DNA from: Alphaproteobacteria bacterium
GTDB lineage: Bacteria; Pseudomonadota; Alphaproteobacteria; Rhizobiales; Hyphomicrobiaceae
Assembly (NCBI GenBank): GCA_018830445.1
Contig: JAHJSN010000194.1
Span: forward strand, 1 to 32,399
Direction of reading: 5' to 3'
Length of the DNA stretch: 32,399 bases
This document shows, one piece after another, positions 1-8,431 of the stretch. Position 1 is the stretch's first letter. Each line of letters begins with the position of its first letter. The notes beneath the pieces are model-generated. The model was not told the origin of the DNA, made no database searches, and was given only the letters and a program-made list of their open reading frames with translations. Made by a program: the position numbers and the translations under genes.

Positions 1-136
1 GGCCTCCCCGTTGCCGACAACTCATGAATCAGAGAAAAACTGATTTGGGAATCCCTGGACTGACGACGGCAACCCCGGCCGCGCACGAATTCTGTCGCGG
101 CGTGGCACGACAGACTCGGCTCAACTGACGACAGGC

Positions 137-222
137 CTTAGGCAACCTTATGATTGTGTTCTGGATTCACAAACATTTGACGACCTCCACCCGGGAATCA
201 AATGTTTGATCCAGAACACTAG
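137..222. repeat. Palindromic intergenic element, copy 1 (GTGTTCTGG family)
   Basis: An imperfect inverted repeat occupies 156-219. The left arm begins GTGTTCTGGAT and runs to AAACATTTGA, the right arm is its complement, a 3-nt bulge interrupts the left arm, and a 17-nt loop separates them. A near-identical 64-bp copy lies in inverted orientation at 32123-32186. Similarity extends about 19 bp further to 137 here and to 32205 there. The terminal CTAG (219-222) supplies the TAG stop of the minus-strand decarboxylase gene. It may act as a transcription terminator for that gene or be a MITE-like element; the sequence does not decide between them. Confidence 0.75.
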
Positions 223-1457
223 GGACGGATCTTGTGGACCGAGCCGCCCTCGCTGGCCGCGAATTCGGCTTCATACATCGTCATCTGCGGCTCATCCTGC
301 AGGATCACTTCTTCATACGTGCCATAGCCGTTAAAGTGGGTCGCGAGTGCGCGGCCGTAGGCGCCAACGTTGCCGATTTCGATATAGTCGCCCTCGGCGA
401 TGCATTCGGGCAGCAGGAAGGGACCCGGCATGTGGTCGATCGAATCGCAGGTCGGTCCCCACAGTTCGAAGGCGCCGATCGTCGCATCCGCATCGACATG
501 GCGGGAGACAAGCCGCGAGGGGAACACGAAGCCGAGGTGGGCGGCGTCGAACAACGTGCCGTAAGCGCCGTCGTTTATATAGAGGTGGCGGCCGCGGCGA
601 GCGTCGACCCGGACGATCAGGCTCTCGGCCTCGGCGACAAGGGAACGGCCGGGCTCGCACATCAGACGGACGTTTTCGCGCACGGGAAGCTGCTCGATAC
701 CATCCCTGATCGCGGTCATGAAGGCTTCCATGGGCGCAGGTTCGCTGTTCGAATAGCGCGAGGGAAAACCGCCGCCGACGTCAAGGCGGTCGACCACGAC
801 GCCAGCATGGACGATCAACTCGCGCACCGCCTTGATCGCGTGCACGTAGGCGTCCGGCGTGGTGGTCTGCGAGCCGACGTGGAAGGTGATTCCGAGATGT
901 GCTGCGACCTGACGGGTCTTGACCAGCAAGTCGGTCGCGGGTTCGCCGGCGATACCGAACTTGTGCTCCAGGGGTATCAGCGAGTTGATCGCCGGTACCG
1001 CCACACGCACAAATAGCTGCAGGTCGCGGGCGTGCCCATCGGCGCCGGCCGTCTCTTCGAGGATCTTGTCGAGTTCATCCTCGCTGTCGAGGGAGAAGGA
1101 ACGAACACCCAGGTCGTAAGCGCGGCGAATGGCGCTGCGTGACTTCACCGGGTGCATGAAGTGCAGCGTCGCGTCGGGTATCGTCGCGGCGTCCTCGATC
1201 TCGGGCAGGGAGGCGACGTCAAAGTGGCGGATACCGGCGCCGTAGAGCGCGCCGATCAGAAACACCGACGAGTTGGCCTTGTAGGCGTAGGCGATGTCGC
1301 CATCGAAATTGCAGGCGAACCAGCGCGCGGCTCTGCCGGCGGCGTGTGGGCGCAGGGCCAGCACCGGCTTATCCGGGCGCCGGGCGGCGATCAACGCAGA
1401 CGCACTTCGATATCTTTGCACCGCTAAGGGGCCTCCGCAGGTTGCCTTGTCGTTCAT
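219..1457 (-). CDS. Fold-III PLP-dependent decarboxylase, ornithine decarboxylase-like
   Basis: Predicted cytoplasmic decarboxylase of the Orn/DAP/Arg decarboxylase 2 (alanine-racemase-fold) family, most likely turning ornithine into putrescine for polyamine synthesis. The 412-residue product has the PLP lysine in YAYKANS (K60), a HVGSQ motif (193-197), the glycine-rich phosphate-binding GGGFP (228-232), CEPGR (267-271) and the active-site segment GPTCDSID (334-341). The cysteine there is contributed across the dimer interface in family members. Length is slightly above the usual 370-400, so a start downstream is possible; no strong ribosome site is visible before the ATG. The gene stands alone, and its stop codon lies in the end of a palindromic repeat. 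Lysine or mixed ornithine/lysine specificity cannot be excluded. Confidence 0.9.
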   Translation of the reverse strand: MNDKATCGGPLAVQRYRSASALIAARRPDKPVLALRPHAAGRAARWFACNFDGDIAYAYKANSSVFLIGALYGAGIRHFDVASLPEIEDAATIPDATLHFMHPVKSRSAIRRAYDLGVRSFSLDSEDELDKILEETAGADGHARDLQLFVRVAVPAINSLIPLEHKFGIAGEPATDLLVKTRQVAAHLGITFHVGSQTTTPDAYVHAIKAVRELIVHAGVVVDRLDVGGGFPSRYSNSEPAPMEAFMTAIRDGIEQLPVRENVRLMCEPGRSLVAEAESLIVRVDARRGRHLYINDGAYGTLFDAAHLGFVFPSRLVSRHVDADATIGAFELWGPTCDSIDHMPGPFLLPECIAEGDYIEIGNVGAYGRALATHFNGYGTYEEVILQDEPQMTMYEAEFAASEGGSVHKIRP

Positions 1458-1716
1458 ATAGATCCGGGTCGTTCATACAGGTCGGGCCGTGGCACGACCG
1501 GATCCAATGAGCAAGTTCGTCTCGGATCGGCCACGAAAAACAAGCGGATCGGAGGCGGACTGGCTCGACGGGCGGCACCCTTGCCAACGCGAAGGGTCGG
1601 GGTAAATAAGGCCATATGCGCGCCACGTAAAGACCTTCTCCGGAAAAGTGACTTATCGGGCTGCAATTAATCAGAGTGCAGGAACCGGCAAGACGGTGAA
1701 AATGCCGATCGAGGTT

Positions 1717-3999
1717 CTAGTTGGGGGAAGCGCTGTGGCCGGATTCACGTGAAACGGCCGGGGTTGTGTCGGCGCCGGCCGGCGGGATGGTCGCTGTGAC
1801 GTTGCCGGCGGGAATAACGACAAGTGCCCAATCCTGGGCTAGCGGCCGCTTGTCGGCGCGCACTGGAAGCGACTTGATTCGGCGACCGCGGCGACGCCTC
1901 GAACGCGTCTTTCGATTGGTTTTTCCAGCCTTGCTGCGCTCTTTGGCGTCGGCTTCGAGGCTACGGGAAATGTGCTCTCTCCAATGACCGAGCAGCGTGA
2001 AGGGTTGCAATTCATGGTCATGGAGAATTCCTGGCGGGCTGTTGCGATCGCCGGCCATGCAGATTCCGATGATGGTTTCCTGGTCTGGTTCATCCACACG
2101 CAGCCTGAACCCGCGACCGGGGCCGGGAATGCTTAGCGGGCTGCCCGGCTGGAGAAGGTTTTCCTCCTGGAATTCGCTGGGGAAGACAACCACGGCATCG
2201 CCGGCCTGATCCACCCATATGAGTGAAAGGTGGCAAGGCGCAGTGCTGGCTGCATGGATTACGGCTGGTTCACCCTTTGCATAACCGGCCTTGTCGGTCC
2301 AAAGCGACAGGCGCAATTCATCGTCGTGACTTGGAACGGGTGTTTGCGGCGGCGTTGTCGCCGAATTTCGCGCGGCATCGATAGCGGAGAGTTCAGCGCG
2401 TAACGCCTCAAACTCGGCCCGCGTTACGAGCCCTTGCAGCAGTCGGCGGGCGGTGGGCCGCAGTGCCCCCTCGACGCCGCGCAGTCGTGGGGCGAGATCA
2501 CCGGGAGTACGGCCAAGCTCGGCAGCGGCCGTTGCCAAACCAAGGTCGCGCCGGTACCGCTGAGCCAGTGCGGTGACCGGCTCCATGCCATCGATCCGGA
2601 GGTCGCGCTGGAGACCTGCCGAACGTTCTGCGATCTGGAAGAGCGCGTTGTCGCGCCTGACCTGCCATCCGCCCGGGGAAGAACCGCCGGAGCCCTGACT
2701 TGCCTCAAACGCCGCGAGCCCGCCGTCGTGGCACGCAATGCAGCCCAACGCGCTGCCGGTTGCTCCAGACTGGGCGACGGCGGGGGCAAGCGCGGAAGCA
2801 TGAACGTCGATCCTCGCGGTTCCGTCGCGGTTATAGAGGGCGAATGCAGGTAAGCCGTTGGGGAGCGCAAATATCGCGCGCGTCTGCACTACGGCGTCTT
2901 GGGCGTCCGGAGCGGCGGAGGGATTGACGTCCCGGGCGGTCCAGAGGATGCGCCCATCGCTCGTCAGCAACCGGGCGAGCTGGCGGCGACCACCGGTCAC
3001 CGGGCTGGCCTCGATTCGGTAGGATTGCGTTTCTCCGACATTGCCTTCGCCATGGTGGAACGATGCGAACAGTTCGGGCAAGGTCGCCGGCAGCCCGGTA
3101 AGGTGCGCGTAGACCGCTGGCGCCATGGCCTGGTGGGCCAGCCATCCGGCAGGCAGGATACGGTCGAGCAATGACCTGGAGTTTTGCCCGCCGGGCACTT
3201 GATCGGTTGCTGGGCGCGCGGGCGCAAGTTCCTGCAGCCAATCCCAATCGGAAGGGCTCCAACCGACCGCTTCGAGATCGAATGCGACCAGCAGCCCGTC
3301 TCCACCTAGGCTCTCGGCGCGGACCGGCCTCGGGCCTCGCGACAAGAAATTAACGAGCTTCATTGCGGCATCGGCGTAGCGCTTAAGAGCTTCGGCGTCA
3401 TCGCAGGAAGACGCGATGCCGGCCAAAGAAAGGTAGCGGCGACCGCGTGCGGTGGGCTCATCGAGTCGCGCCAGATCCCGGGCGATGCGCTCTGCAAGGT
3501 CCGTCGGGAGCGGGAGGCCATGGTTGCACGTTTTGGTATCGCTCATTCCCGCGATCCAGGCATAGACATCGGCAACTTCATTGGCGGTCGGTTCGGCGCC
3601 GGGCTCCAGATCGTGAAGGACGTCGAAGGGCATATGCCGCGTCACCATGGAAACATAAAGTGGCGAGCCCTCCGGATAGCCCGGCCTCACAAGGTCGCGT
3701 CGGCGGGCGATGGCGTCGAGATCCAGGATATTGGCGATGCCACCTGCCGGCAGTCTGCGCTTCAATCGGCGCGTGTCGTGACAGCGCGCGCAATCGCGAT
3801 CGAATACCGCAAAAACCCGTGCCGCCATCTTGTCTGTTGGTTCAAGGGGGTCGTGACGACCCGGTGCCGGCGTATCGGTAGCGCGCTGCGGCAGCGGGGC
3901 CTGCGCGTGCAGCGGGCCAGATAACGCAATGAGCGCGACCAGCGCGATGAGACCGGCGCAGCGAGTCAGCGGAACGGCATGCAGACGATTGGGCCTCAC
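1717..3999 (-). CDS. Secreted c-type cytochrome-motif protein with DUF4384-like C-terminal domain
   Basis: Large exported protein with two heme-attachment motifs, CARCH near the mature N-terminus and CIACH in the middle. A DUF4384-like beta domain follows (LSLWTDKAGYAKGE onward), then a basic Lys/Arg tail. A start further upstream, near 4065, would begin inside a palindromic repeat. I prefer the GTG at 3999 because it gives a clean signal peptide (Arg, then LIALVALIALSGPLHAQA), though no good ribosome site is seen. The two motifs about 370 residues apart suggest two heme sites or one cytochrome and one peroxidase-like site. Function is unknown; a periplasmic electron carrier or sensor is plausible. 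No linked operon partner: the neighbours are a decarboxylase and a repeat-rich gap. Confidence 0.75.
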   Translation of the reverse strand: MRPNRLHAVPLTRCAGLIALVALIALSGPLHAQAPLPQRATDTPAPGRHDPLEPTDKMAARVFAVFDRDCARCHDTRRLKRRLPAGGIANILDLDAIARRRDLVRPGYPEGSPLYVSMVTRHMPFDVLHDLEPGAEPTANEVADVYAWIAGMSDTKTCNHGLPLPTDLAERIARDLARLDEPTARGRRYLSLAGIASSCDDAEALKRYADAAMKLVNFLSRGPRPVRAESLGGDGLLVAFDLEAVGWSPSDWDWLQELAPARPATDQVPGGQNSRSLLDRILPAGWLAHQAMAPAVYAHLTGLPATLPELFASFHHGEGNVGETQSYRIEASPVTGGRRQLARLLTSDGRILWTARDVNPSAAPDAQDAVVQTRAIFALPNGLPAFALYNRDGTARIDVHASALAPAVAQSGATGSALGCIACHDGGLAAFEASQGSGGSSPGGWQVRRDNALFQIAERSAGLQRDLRIDGMEPVTALAQRYRRDLGLATAAAELGRTPGDLAPRLRGVEGALRPTARRLLQGLVTRAEFEALRAELSAIDAARNSATTPPQTPVPSHDDELRLSLWTDKAGYAKGEPAVIHAASTAPCHLSLIWVDQAGDAVVVFPSEFQEENLLQPGSPLSIPGPGRGFRLRVDEPDQETIIGICMAGDRNSPPGILHDHELQPFTLLGHWREHISRSLEADAKERSKAGKTNRKTRSRRRRGRRIKSLPVRADKRPLAQDWALVVIPAGNVTATIPPAGADTTPAVSRESGHSASPN

Positions 4000-4075
4000 T
4001 CGTGTTCTGGCTCCGACACTTGGTTCCCCTTGCAGCACGCTATCGACCAAGTGTCGGAGCCACAAGGAACACGAG
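3998..4075. repeat. Palindromic element overlapping a gene start (GTGTTCTGG family)
   Basis: An inverted repeat with arms 3998-4024 and 4046-4075. The arms share CTCGTGTTC, then TGGCTCCGACACTTGGT, with a 4-nt bulge in the right arm. The ends resemble those of the repeats at 156-219 and 32123-32186, so this looks like another member of the same end-family with a different body. It covers the region just upstream of the cytochrome-motif gene (start about 3999 on the minus strand) and may have displaced its native promoter. Confidence 0.7.
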
Positions 4076-4441
4076 CCAAACTATGATTCTCGTGTAATTT
4101 TTGCACCAAACGTTTGGCATTGAGCCTAGCCGCAAGCGGGGACCAAACGTCAGGTGCGCACCACTCGTGTTCCGGCTCCGGTGGCTCTGATTCATCGGTC
4201 AGCCTACCAGCAATTTGCCGTCTATTGGTCAACGACCAGAAATGACGGTTATTCACCGGCGAATGTGCGGGTACTTGGCTCAAACCGACACGCCAGTTAA
4301 TACATTTCAAGTTTTTCCTAATAAAAGATGAATTTTAACTTATTGCCGTTACCCATATACTTCCACAGAACTCGACTAATAGAAGGTTACAGGCTAAACA
4401 TTCTCTCAACACCGAGACTACACGGAGCGGCTGAACGAAAC
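4076..4441. other. Intergenic region without a supported gene
   Basis: No convincing coding frame. It holds a perfect 12-bp palindrome CCAAACGTTTGG (4106-4117) with a half-copy near 4142, and a lone repeat end CTCGTGTTCCGGCTCC from about 4163 that resembles the palindromic elements nearby. The stretch 4300-4440 is AT-richer than its surroundings and may carry a promoter for the small ORF that follows. Confidence 0.5.
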
Positions 4442-4621
4442 ATGGATCTCCAACTGGCCACCACCTCGAATATACGCCTCTGGAATGCGGCAAGGGGTAT
4501 GGCTCTCGCATGCTTCGCACTTGCCAGCCTGTTGTTGGTCGCTTCGCTCCAGGCTTCGAGCCACTCCCTCGCGGGAGCCTCAGCCAAAGGTATCAAGGTT
4601 ACGCATCTGAATTCGATCTGA
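4442..4621 (+). CDS. Small predicted membrane or secreted protein, unknown
   Basis: A 59-codon frame starting ATG GAT CTC. It has a single hydrophobic segment (about residues 20-36, MALACFALASLLLVASLQA) that could be a signal peptide or one transmembrane helix, then a short polar tail. Codon third positions look like coding sequence, and a strong intrinsic terminator lies 45 bp downstream, which supports a real transcript. No good ribosome site is visible and I recognise no family. A longer in-frame start at 4328 exists but lacks support. The transcript might instead be a non-coding RNA. Confidence 0.4.
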   Translation: MDLQLATTSNIRLWNAARGMALACFALASLLLVASLQASSHSLAGASAKGIKVTHLNSI

Positions 4622-4666
4622 GCTCTCTTACCGACTATTTCTGCCGACACTCCCCACCCAAGACTG

Positions 4667-4700
4667 GGCCTCTTCAGGAAACTGAAGAGGCCTTCTTTTT
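4667..4700 (+). terminator. Rho-independent terminator
   Basis: Perfect 11-bp stem (GGCCTCTTCAG, 4667-4677, and its complement 4682-4692) with a GAAA loop, followed by TTCTTTTT. It ends the transcript of the small ORF at 4442-4621. Confidence 0.85.
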
Positions 4701-4806
4701 AATGGGGCGCTTCAGGTGCCCATCGCAGCTTGGATTGGTCCACACTCGGCAAGCCGGTGTGGAGCAATGCCACCCGCGCCCGGACGATTCTCCGCAGCGA
4801 CTGGCG

Positions 4807-4920
4807 AAGCCCGGGAGCAAGGCGACCCGGCGCGAGCGCCGCCCTGTCGGAGCGGCCTGCGATGCAATCGCAGATCAGCCGCGTGAGACACAAAGCCCGG
4901 GAGCAAGGCGACCCGGCGCG
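4807..4920. repeat. Pair of 28-bp direct repeats
   Basis: An identical 28-bp sequence beginning AAGCCCGGGAGCAAGGCG occurs at 4807-4834 and 4893-4920, with starts 86 bp apart, just downstream of the GST gene. The gap 4701-4936 otherwise shows no supported gene. Confidence 0.75.
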
Positions 4921-4936
4921 CACATCGGGATACCGA

Positions 4937-5569
4937 TCAAGGCATCGGGATCTGGTTTTTCTCATCGGGGACGATGTAGCCGCGCTGCACGGCGGGGCGG
5001 GCGGCGAGAGCCAGATACCAGCGCTTGGCGTTCAGGTATTCGTTGAGGTCGATTCGCTGCCACTCGAAGCGCGCGGCCCAGGGGAAGATCGCGATGTCGG
5101 CGATCGTGTATTCGCCGGCTACGTATTCGACCTCGCCGAGACGCTTGTCGAGGACACCCCACAGCCGCTTGGCCTCGGTGCCATAGCGTTCCTCGGCGTA
5201 AGGGGCCTTGCCTACATTGTACTTGAGGAAATGATGCGCCTGGCCGAGCATCGGGCCGAAGCCGCCCATCTGCCACATCAGCCATTCGATCGTGCGCCAG
5301 TGGGCTTCGCCATCGGCGGGCCACAGCTTGCCGGACTTCTGCGCCAGATACATCAGGATGGCACCCGACTCGAACAGTGTCAGGCCGTTGTCGGTATCGC
5401 GGATGGCCGGGATGCGGTTGTTGGGGCTCAGTTCAAGGAACTTCGGCTCGAACTGCTCACCCGTGCCGATGTTGACCGGGAATACCTCGTAGGGCAGCCC
5501 GACCTCCTCCAGCATAATGGAAGCCTTGCGGCCGTTCGGCGTACTCCAGGTGTGCAGCTCGATCGTCAT
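4937..5569 (-). CDS. Glutathione S-transferase family, Nu-class YfcG/YghU-like
   Basis: A 210-residue cytosolic GST. The N-terminal thioredoxin-fold part has TPNGRKA (residues 10-16), PNNRIPA and the glutathione-binding FESGAIL. The helical C-terminal domain has WLMWQMGGFGPMLGQAHHF, a stretch very close to E. coli YfcG, a disulfide-bond oxidoreductase. Residues TPNGRK replace the classical Ser/Tyr catalytic site, as in Nu-class enzymes. The ATG has AAGGA seven bases upstream. The start lies 13 bp after the stop of the AEC transporter gene, so the two are probably co-transcribed with the transporter first. Likely role: glutathione-dependent reduction of disulfides or peroxides. Confidence 0.9.
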   Translation of the reverse strand: MTIELHTWSTPNGRKASIMLEEVGLPYEVFPVNIGTGEQFEPKFLELSPNNRIPAIRDTDNGLTLFESGAILMYLAQKSGKLWPADGEAHWRTIEWLMWQMGGFGPMLGQAHHFLKYNVGKAPYAEERYGTEAKRLWGVLDKRLGEVEYVAGEYTIADIAIFPWAARFEWQRIDLNEYLNAKRWYLALAARPAVQRGYIVPDEKNQIPMP

Positions 5570-5582
5570 CGGTAATTCCTTG

Positions 5583-6506
5583 TCAGTAGACCCTCGTCAG
5601 CATCACCCAGGCGGTGACCGTGAATGGGGATAACACGGTCGACATCATAATTGCAGTGCTGATGAACTTTGGCTCGCGGGCGTACTCGACACAGAACAGC
5701 GCCAGCAGGATGCCGATCGGGGTGGCGGCGGCGACAACGAGGAGATCGCTCAGTTCTTCAGGCATGCCCATCGCTATCGCCAGGCCCCAGGTCACGGCGG
5801 GGGCGACGACGAGCTTGAGCATCAGGATAAGACTGAGGCGACCGATGTTAACGGCGCCGGCCGTGCGGGTGGCAAGCTGGGCGCCCATCGCAAATAGCGC
5901 CAAGGGCGGGAAGGTCGCACCGAGCAACTCGATCGGCGTGCCTATGGCCTGCGGCAGGCGGATTTCAAAGCCGCGCAGAACAAGGCCCAACATCACCGCT
6001 GGGACAATCGGCGTCTCGAACGCCTTGGCCAGACGTGAGGCAAATGTCGCCTGCTGTTCGCTGGGGGCAAGCAGCCAGGTGCCGACCGTCACCATCAGGA
6101 TCGTCATCAGCGCCGTGATGACCGACTGGTGCAGCAGGAATTCGCTCGGAAACGCGAGTTGGACGAGCGGAATGCCGTAGTTGCCGACGTTGGCGTAGAC
6201 GGTCGCCATGGCCAGCAACGGGCCGAAGGCGCGCGGCAGGCCGAATGCCAGCGAGGCGAGCCAGCCGACCGGAATGAGGAACAGGAACTGGACGACGGTG
6301 AAGTAGGCCACCGGCCAGATCTCGCTGACCGGCTGGCGGGCGGAGGCCAGGAAGTGGACGAGAAAGCAGGGCATGATGACGGTGACGAGCAGGCGGTTGA
6401 TGCTCGCCACGTCGAGCTTGATGCGCGTCTGCATGACGTAGCCCAGCGCGGCGATGGCAACGATGGGCAACGTCACGTTGATGGCGATGTCGATGAACAG
6501 TTCCAA
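5583..6506 (-). CDS. AEC (auxin efflux carrier) family transporter
   Basis: A 307-residue inner-membrane protein with about ten hydrophobic segments in two halves. It has the family signatures NRLLVTVIMPCFLVHF near residues 38-53 and the inverted-repeat equivalent around LFAMGAQLA. It opens with ELFIDIAINVTLPIVAIAALG, a typical AEC start. Bacterial members export or exchange small organic anions such as malonate or malate. The gene sits 13 bp upstream of the GST gene on the same strand, suggesting an operon. Substrate cannot be read from sequence. Confidence 0.88.
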   Translation of the reverse strand: MELFIDIAINVTLPIVAIAALGYVMQTRIKLDVASINRLLVTVIMPCFLVHFLASARQPVSEIWPVAYFTVVQFLFLIPVGWLASLAFGLPRAFGPLLAMATVYANVGNYGIPLVQLAFPSEFLLHQSVITALMTILMVTVGTWLLAPSEQQATFASRLAKAFETPIVPAVMLGLVLRGFEIRLPQAIGTPIELLGATFPPLALFAMGAQLATRTAGAVNIGRLSLILMLKLVVAPAVTWGLAIAMGMPEELSDLLVVAAATPIGILLALFCVEYAREPKFISTAIMMSTVLSPFTVTAWVMLTRVY

Positions 6507-6718
6507 TTGCGCCGCCTCAGTCCGCGAGCCGCGGACGGCGGCACGCAGGAAGTTCGCGCCGAATTGCCGGTGACGAAATCGCTAACCGCAGCCTGACATT
6601 AAATTCGATCAAGGTAGGTGGCCCCGTACTATGCCGGGACCTCCTAGCACGAGATGTTGAGAAACGACGAAGGGAATTGTCGCAGCTTTTGCGGGCGGTT
6701 CCCCTCGGGCTCGTTTCC

Positions 6719-7627
6719 TCAGGGCTTCGCAACCCGGGCATCTGCCGCCGCGAACATGCGGCCGGCGAGGCGCAGGAGGTGGACGCCGATGAAGACCGAG
6801 ACGGCGCAGGCGGCGATGCCGAGCCAGATGAGCGGGTAATAGAACAGGACCCAGGTAAACGATTCGAACCCAAGCACGAGCAGCGGGTGTACCGAGGCCT
6901 TGACGACCTTGGCTTCGGCGAGCAGCATTTTCACCGTGACGAATTCGTTTTCCGCGTCGAAATCGCCGAGGCTGACGCCGAGGCCCTGGATCTGCTGTTC
7001 AAGCGAAAGGATCTGCTGCTCCAGTTCGATCAAGGCGCGCATTTCGCCGTCGCGGTTCTTGAGGGCGGCGAGCGCCTCGCGGGTTTTCTCAAGGGCGCGG
7101 CGCTTGGCCTGCAGGTCGCGGTACTCGTTGGTCTTGTCGGCCTTGTCGATGGTGAGGCGCGTCAGTTCGCCGAAGGTCTGGACCTTCTCGACGAAGGCGT
7201 CGAAAAATTTAGGATCGACGCCGATGGCAAGGCGCAGGCTGCGGTGACCCTTGAGACCGTGGCGCTGCTCGAATTGTATCAGCGCATCCTTTTCACCGAT
7301 GAGCTGGCGGATGCGCTCTTCCTCCTTTTCGAATTCCGCCGATTTGAGGCCGATGTTGGCGACTTTCTCGTATTTCTGGTCGCCGCCCACCTGTGCGCCC
7401 GCGCCTGCCGGCGCGGCGGCGGCGGACAATTTGCGCTTGAGGGAAGCGTAATTCTTGATGTCGGTGGCGAACTCCCAGCCGCCGCCGTAATTCGATTGGT
7501 CCTGGAGGATGAAGTTGGGGGTGGAGTCTCCGGCCAGGTAGCCGAATCCGAAGCGAAGAAGGAAGAGGGCGAGGAAACCGGCAGCGAAAATGGTGAGTGC
7601 TATTCGTATCGGGGATTGGGATTGCAT
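6719..7627 (-). CDS. DUF4349-like membrane-anchored coiled-coil protein
   Basis: About 302 residues, start chosen at ATG 7627 because AGAAGG lies eight bases upstream; a longer frame to 7786 has no such support. An N-terminal transmembrane helix (IALTIFAAGFLALFLLRFG) is followed by a periplasmic region. Its middle, KFFDAFVEKVQTFGELTRLTIDKADKT then a long heptad-rich coiled coil (LEKTREALAALK to LEQQIQGLG), resembles DUF4349. Near the C-terminus are one or two further hydrophobic segments. Family members are envelope proteins of unknown function. Gaps of over 150 bp on both sides suggest it is monocistronic. Confidence 0.75.
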   Translation of the reverse strand: MQSQSPIRIALTIFAAGFLALFLLRFGFGYLAGDSTPNFILQDQSNYGGGWEFATDIKNYASLKRKLSAAAAPAGAGAQVGGDQKYEKVANIGLKSAEFEKEEERIRQLIGEKDALIQFEQRHGLKGHRSLRLAIGVDPKFFDAFVEKVQTFGELTRLTIDKADKTNEYRDLQAKRRALEKTREALAALKNRDGEMRALIELEQQILSLEQQIQGLGVSLGDFDAENEFVTVKMLLAEAKVVKASVHPLLVLGFESFTWVLFYYPLIWLGIAACAVSVFIGVHLLRLAGRMFAAADARVAKP

Positions 7628-7791
7628 GGGGCTTGCCTTCTCGAAGACGTTGGAAATAACGCGTGAGAGAAGGCTCCTTGAAAAGTGACTGACTTGAGAC
7701 CTGCGGCAGGCCGGCAGCCCGGAAAAACCTGTCATTTCCCGCCCGCCAACGTACACTGCGGGACAACTCCAGAGCGAAGCGTGCATCAGCG

Positions 7792-8154
7792 GTGAACCTC
7801 AAGGCCTACAACGCGTTCTGCACGTCGCTGCCGCACACTACTCAAGTGGTGCAGTGGGGCGGGGCGGACGTGTGGAAGGTCGGCGGCAAGGTGTTCGCTA
7901 TCGCGCGCCGGGATGAGGACGCCGGGCAACTGTTCGTCACCTTCAAGTGTTCGCCGATGAGCTACGACATGCTGAAAGAGATGCCGGGATGCCGGCCGGC
8001 GCCCTACCTTGCCTCGCGCGGCATGAAGTGGATCCAGCGGACCGGACCGGAGACGCTGGATGACGGGGCGCTGAAGGATTACATCCGCGAGAGCTGCCGG
8101 CTGGTGGCGCTCGGCTTGCCGAAGAAGGTGCGGATGGATTTGGGGATTGCGTGA
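7792..8154 (+). CDS. MmcQ/YjbR family protein
   Basis: A 120-residue protein with the family core: VVQWGGADVWKVGGKVFA, FKCSPMSYDML, then RGMKWIQ and the C-terminal helix DYIRESCRLVALGLPKK. The start is GTG at 7792; no ATG fits. YjbR-type proteins adopt a double-wing (CyaY-like) fold and are often annotated as DNA-binding, though their role is unproven. The gene diverges from the DUF4349-like gene with 164 bp between them. Confidence 0.88.
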   Translation: MNLKAYNAFCTSLPHTTQVVQWGGADVWKVGGKVFAIARRDEDAGQLFVTFKCSPMSYDMLKEMPGCRPAPYLASRGMKWIQRTGPETLDDGALKDYIRESCRLVALGLPKKVRMDLGIA

Positions 8155-8228
8155 GGGGGCGGATTGGGGAATGTAGGGTGGATTAGCGAAGCCAACACCG
8201 GCTTGCCGAGTGTTGAGCAAAGAAGCGC

Positions 8229-8354
8229 AATCCACCGTTGGAAAGGGCAACCTCTGCGGCGCCATTCCGCTCATTCCCTCAACATTGGGCAAGCCCATGT
8301 TGGATGCGCTAATGCGCCCTAAATGTTCGTTTTTTTAACCCGCCCTACTTGCTT
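8229..8354 (+). repeat. 126-bp direct repeat, copy A
   Basis: Starts AATCCACCGTTGG and ends CCGCCCTACTTGCTT. A copy with only a few differences lies at 9807-9932 in the same orientation. The two bracket the zeta/Fic module. Just upstream, GTAGGGTGGATTAGCG (about 8185) and the start of the repeat can pair, so copy A belongs to a larger hairpin-forming intergenic element. Inside is CAACATTGGGCAAGCCCATGTTG, itself an inverted repeat. Confidence 0.85.
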
Positions 8355-8371
8355 TGTTGATGGCAATATAA

Positions 8372-8400
8372 TTGAAGTATATCGTTGAAAATGCTACAAT
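8372..8400 (+). promoter_or_regulatory. Sigma-70-type promoter of the TA-like module
   Basis: TTGAAG (8372-8377) and TACAAT (8395-8400) are separated by exactly 17 bases, about 32 bp upstream of the ATG of the 56-aa ORF. The region is AT-rich. Confidence 0.65.
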
Positions 8401-8431
8401 TATTTACATACCATCGAGAAAGTAGGACGGG

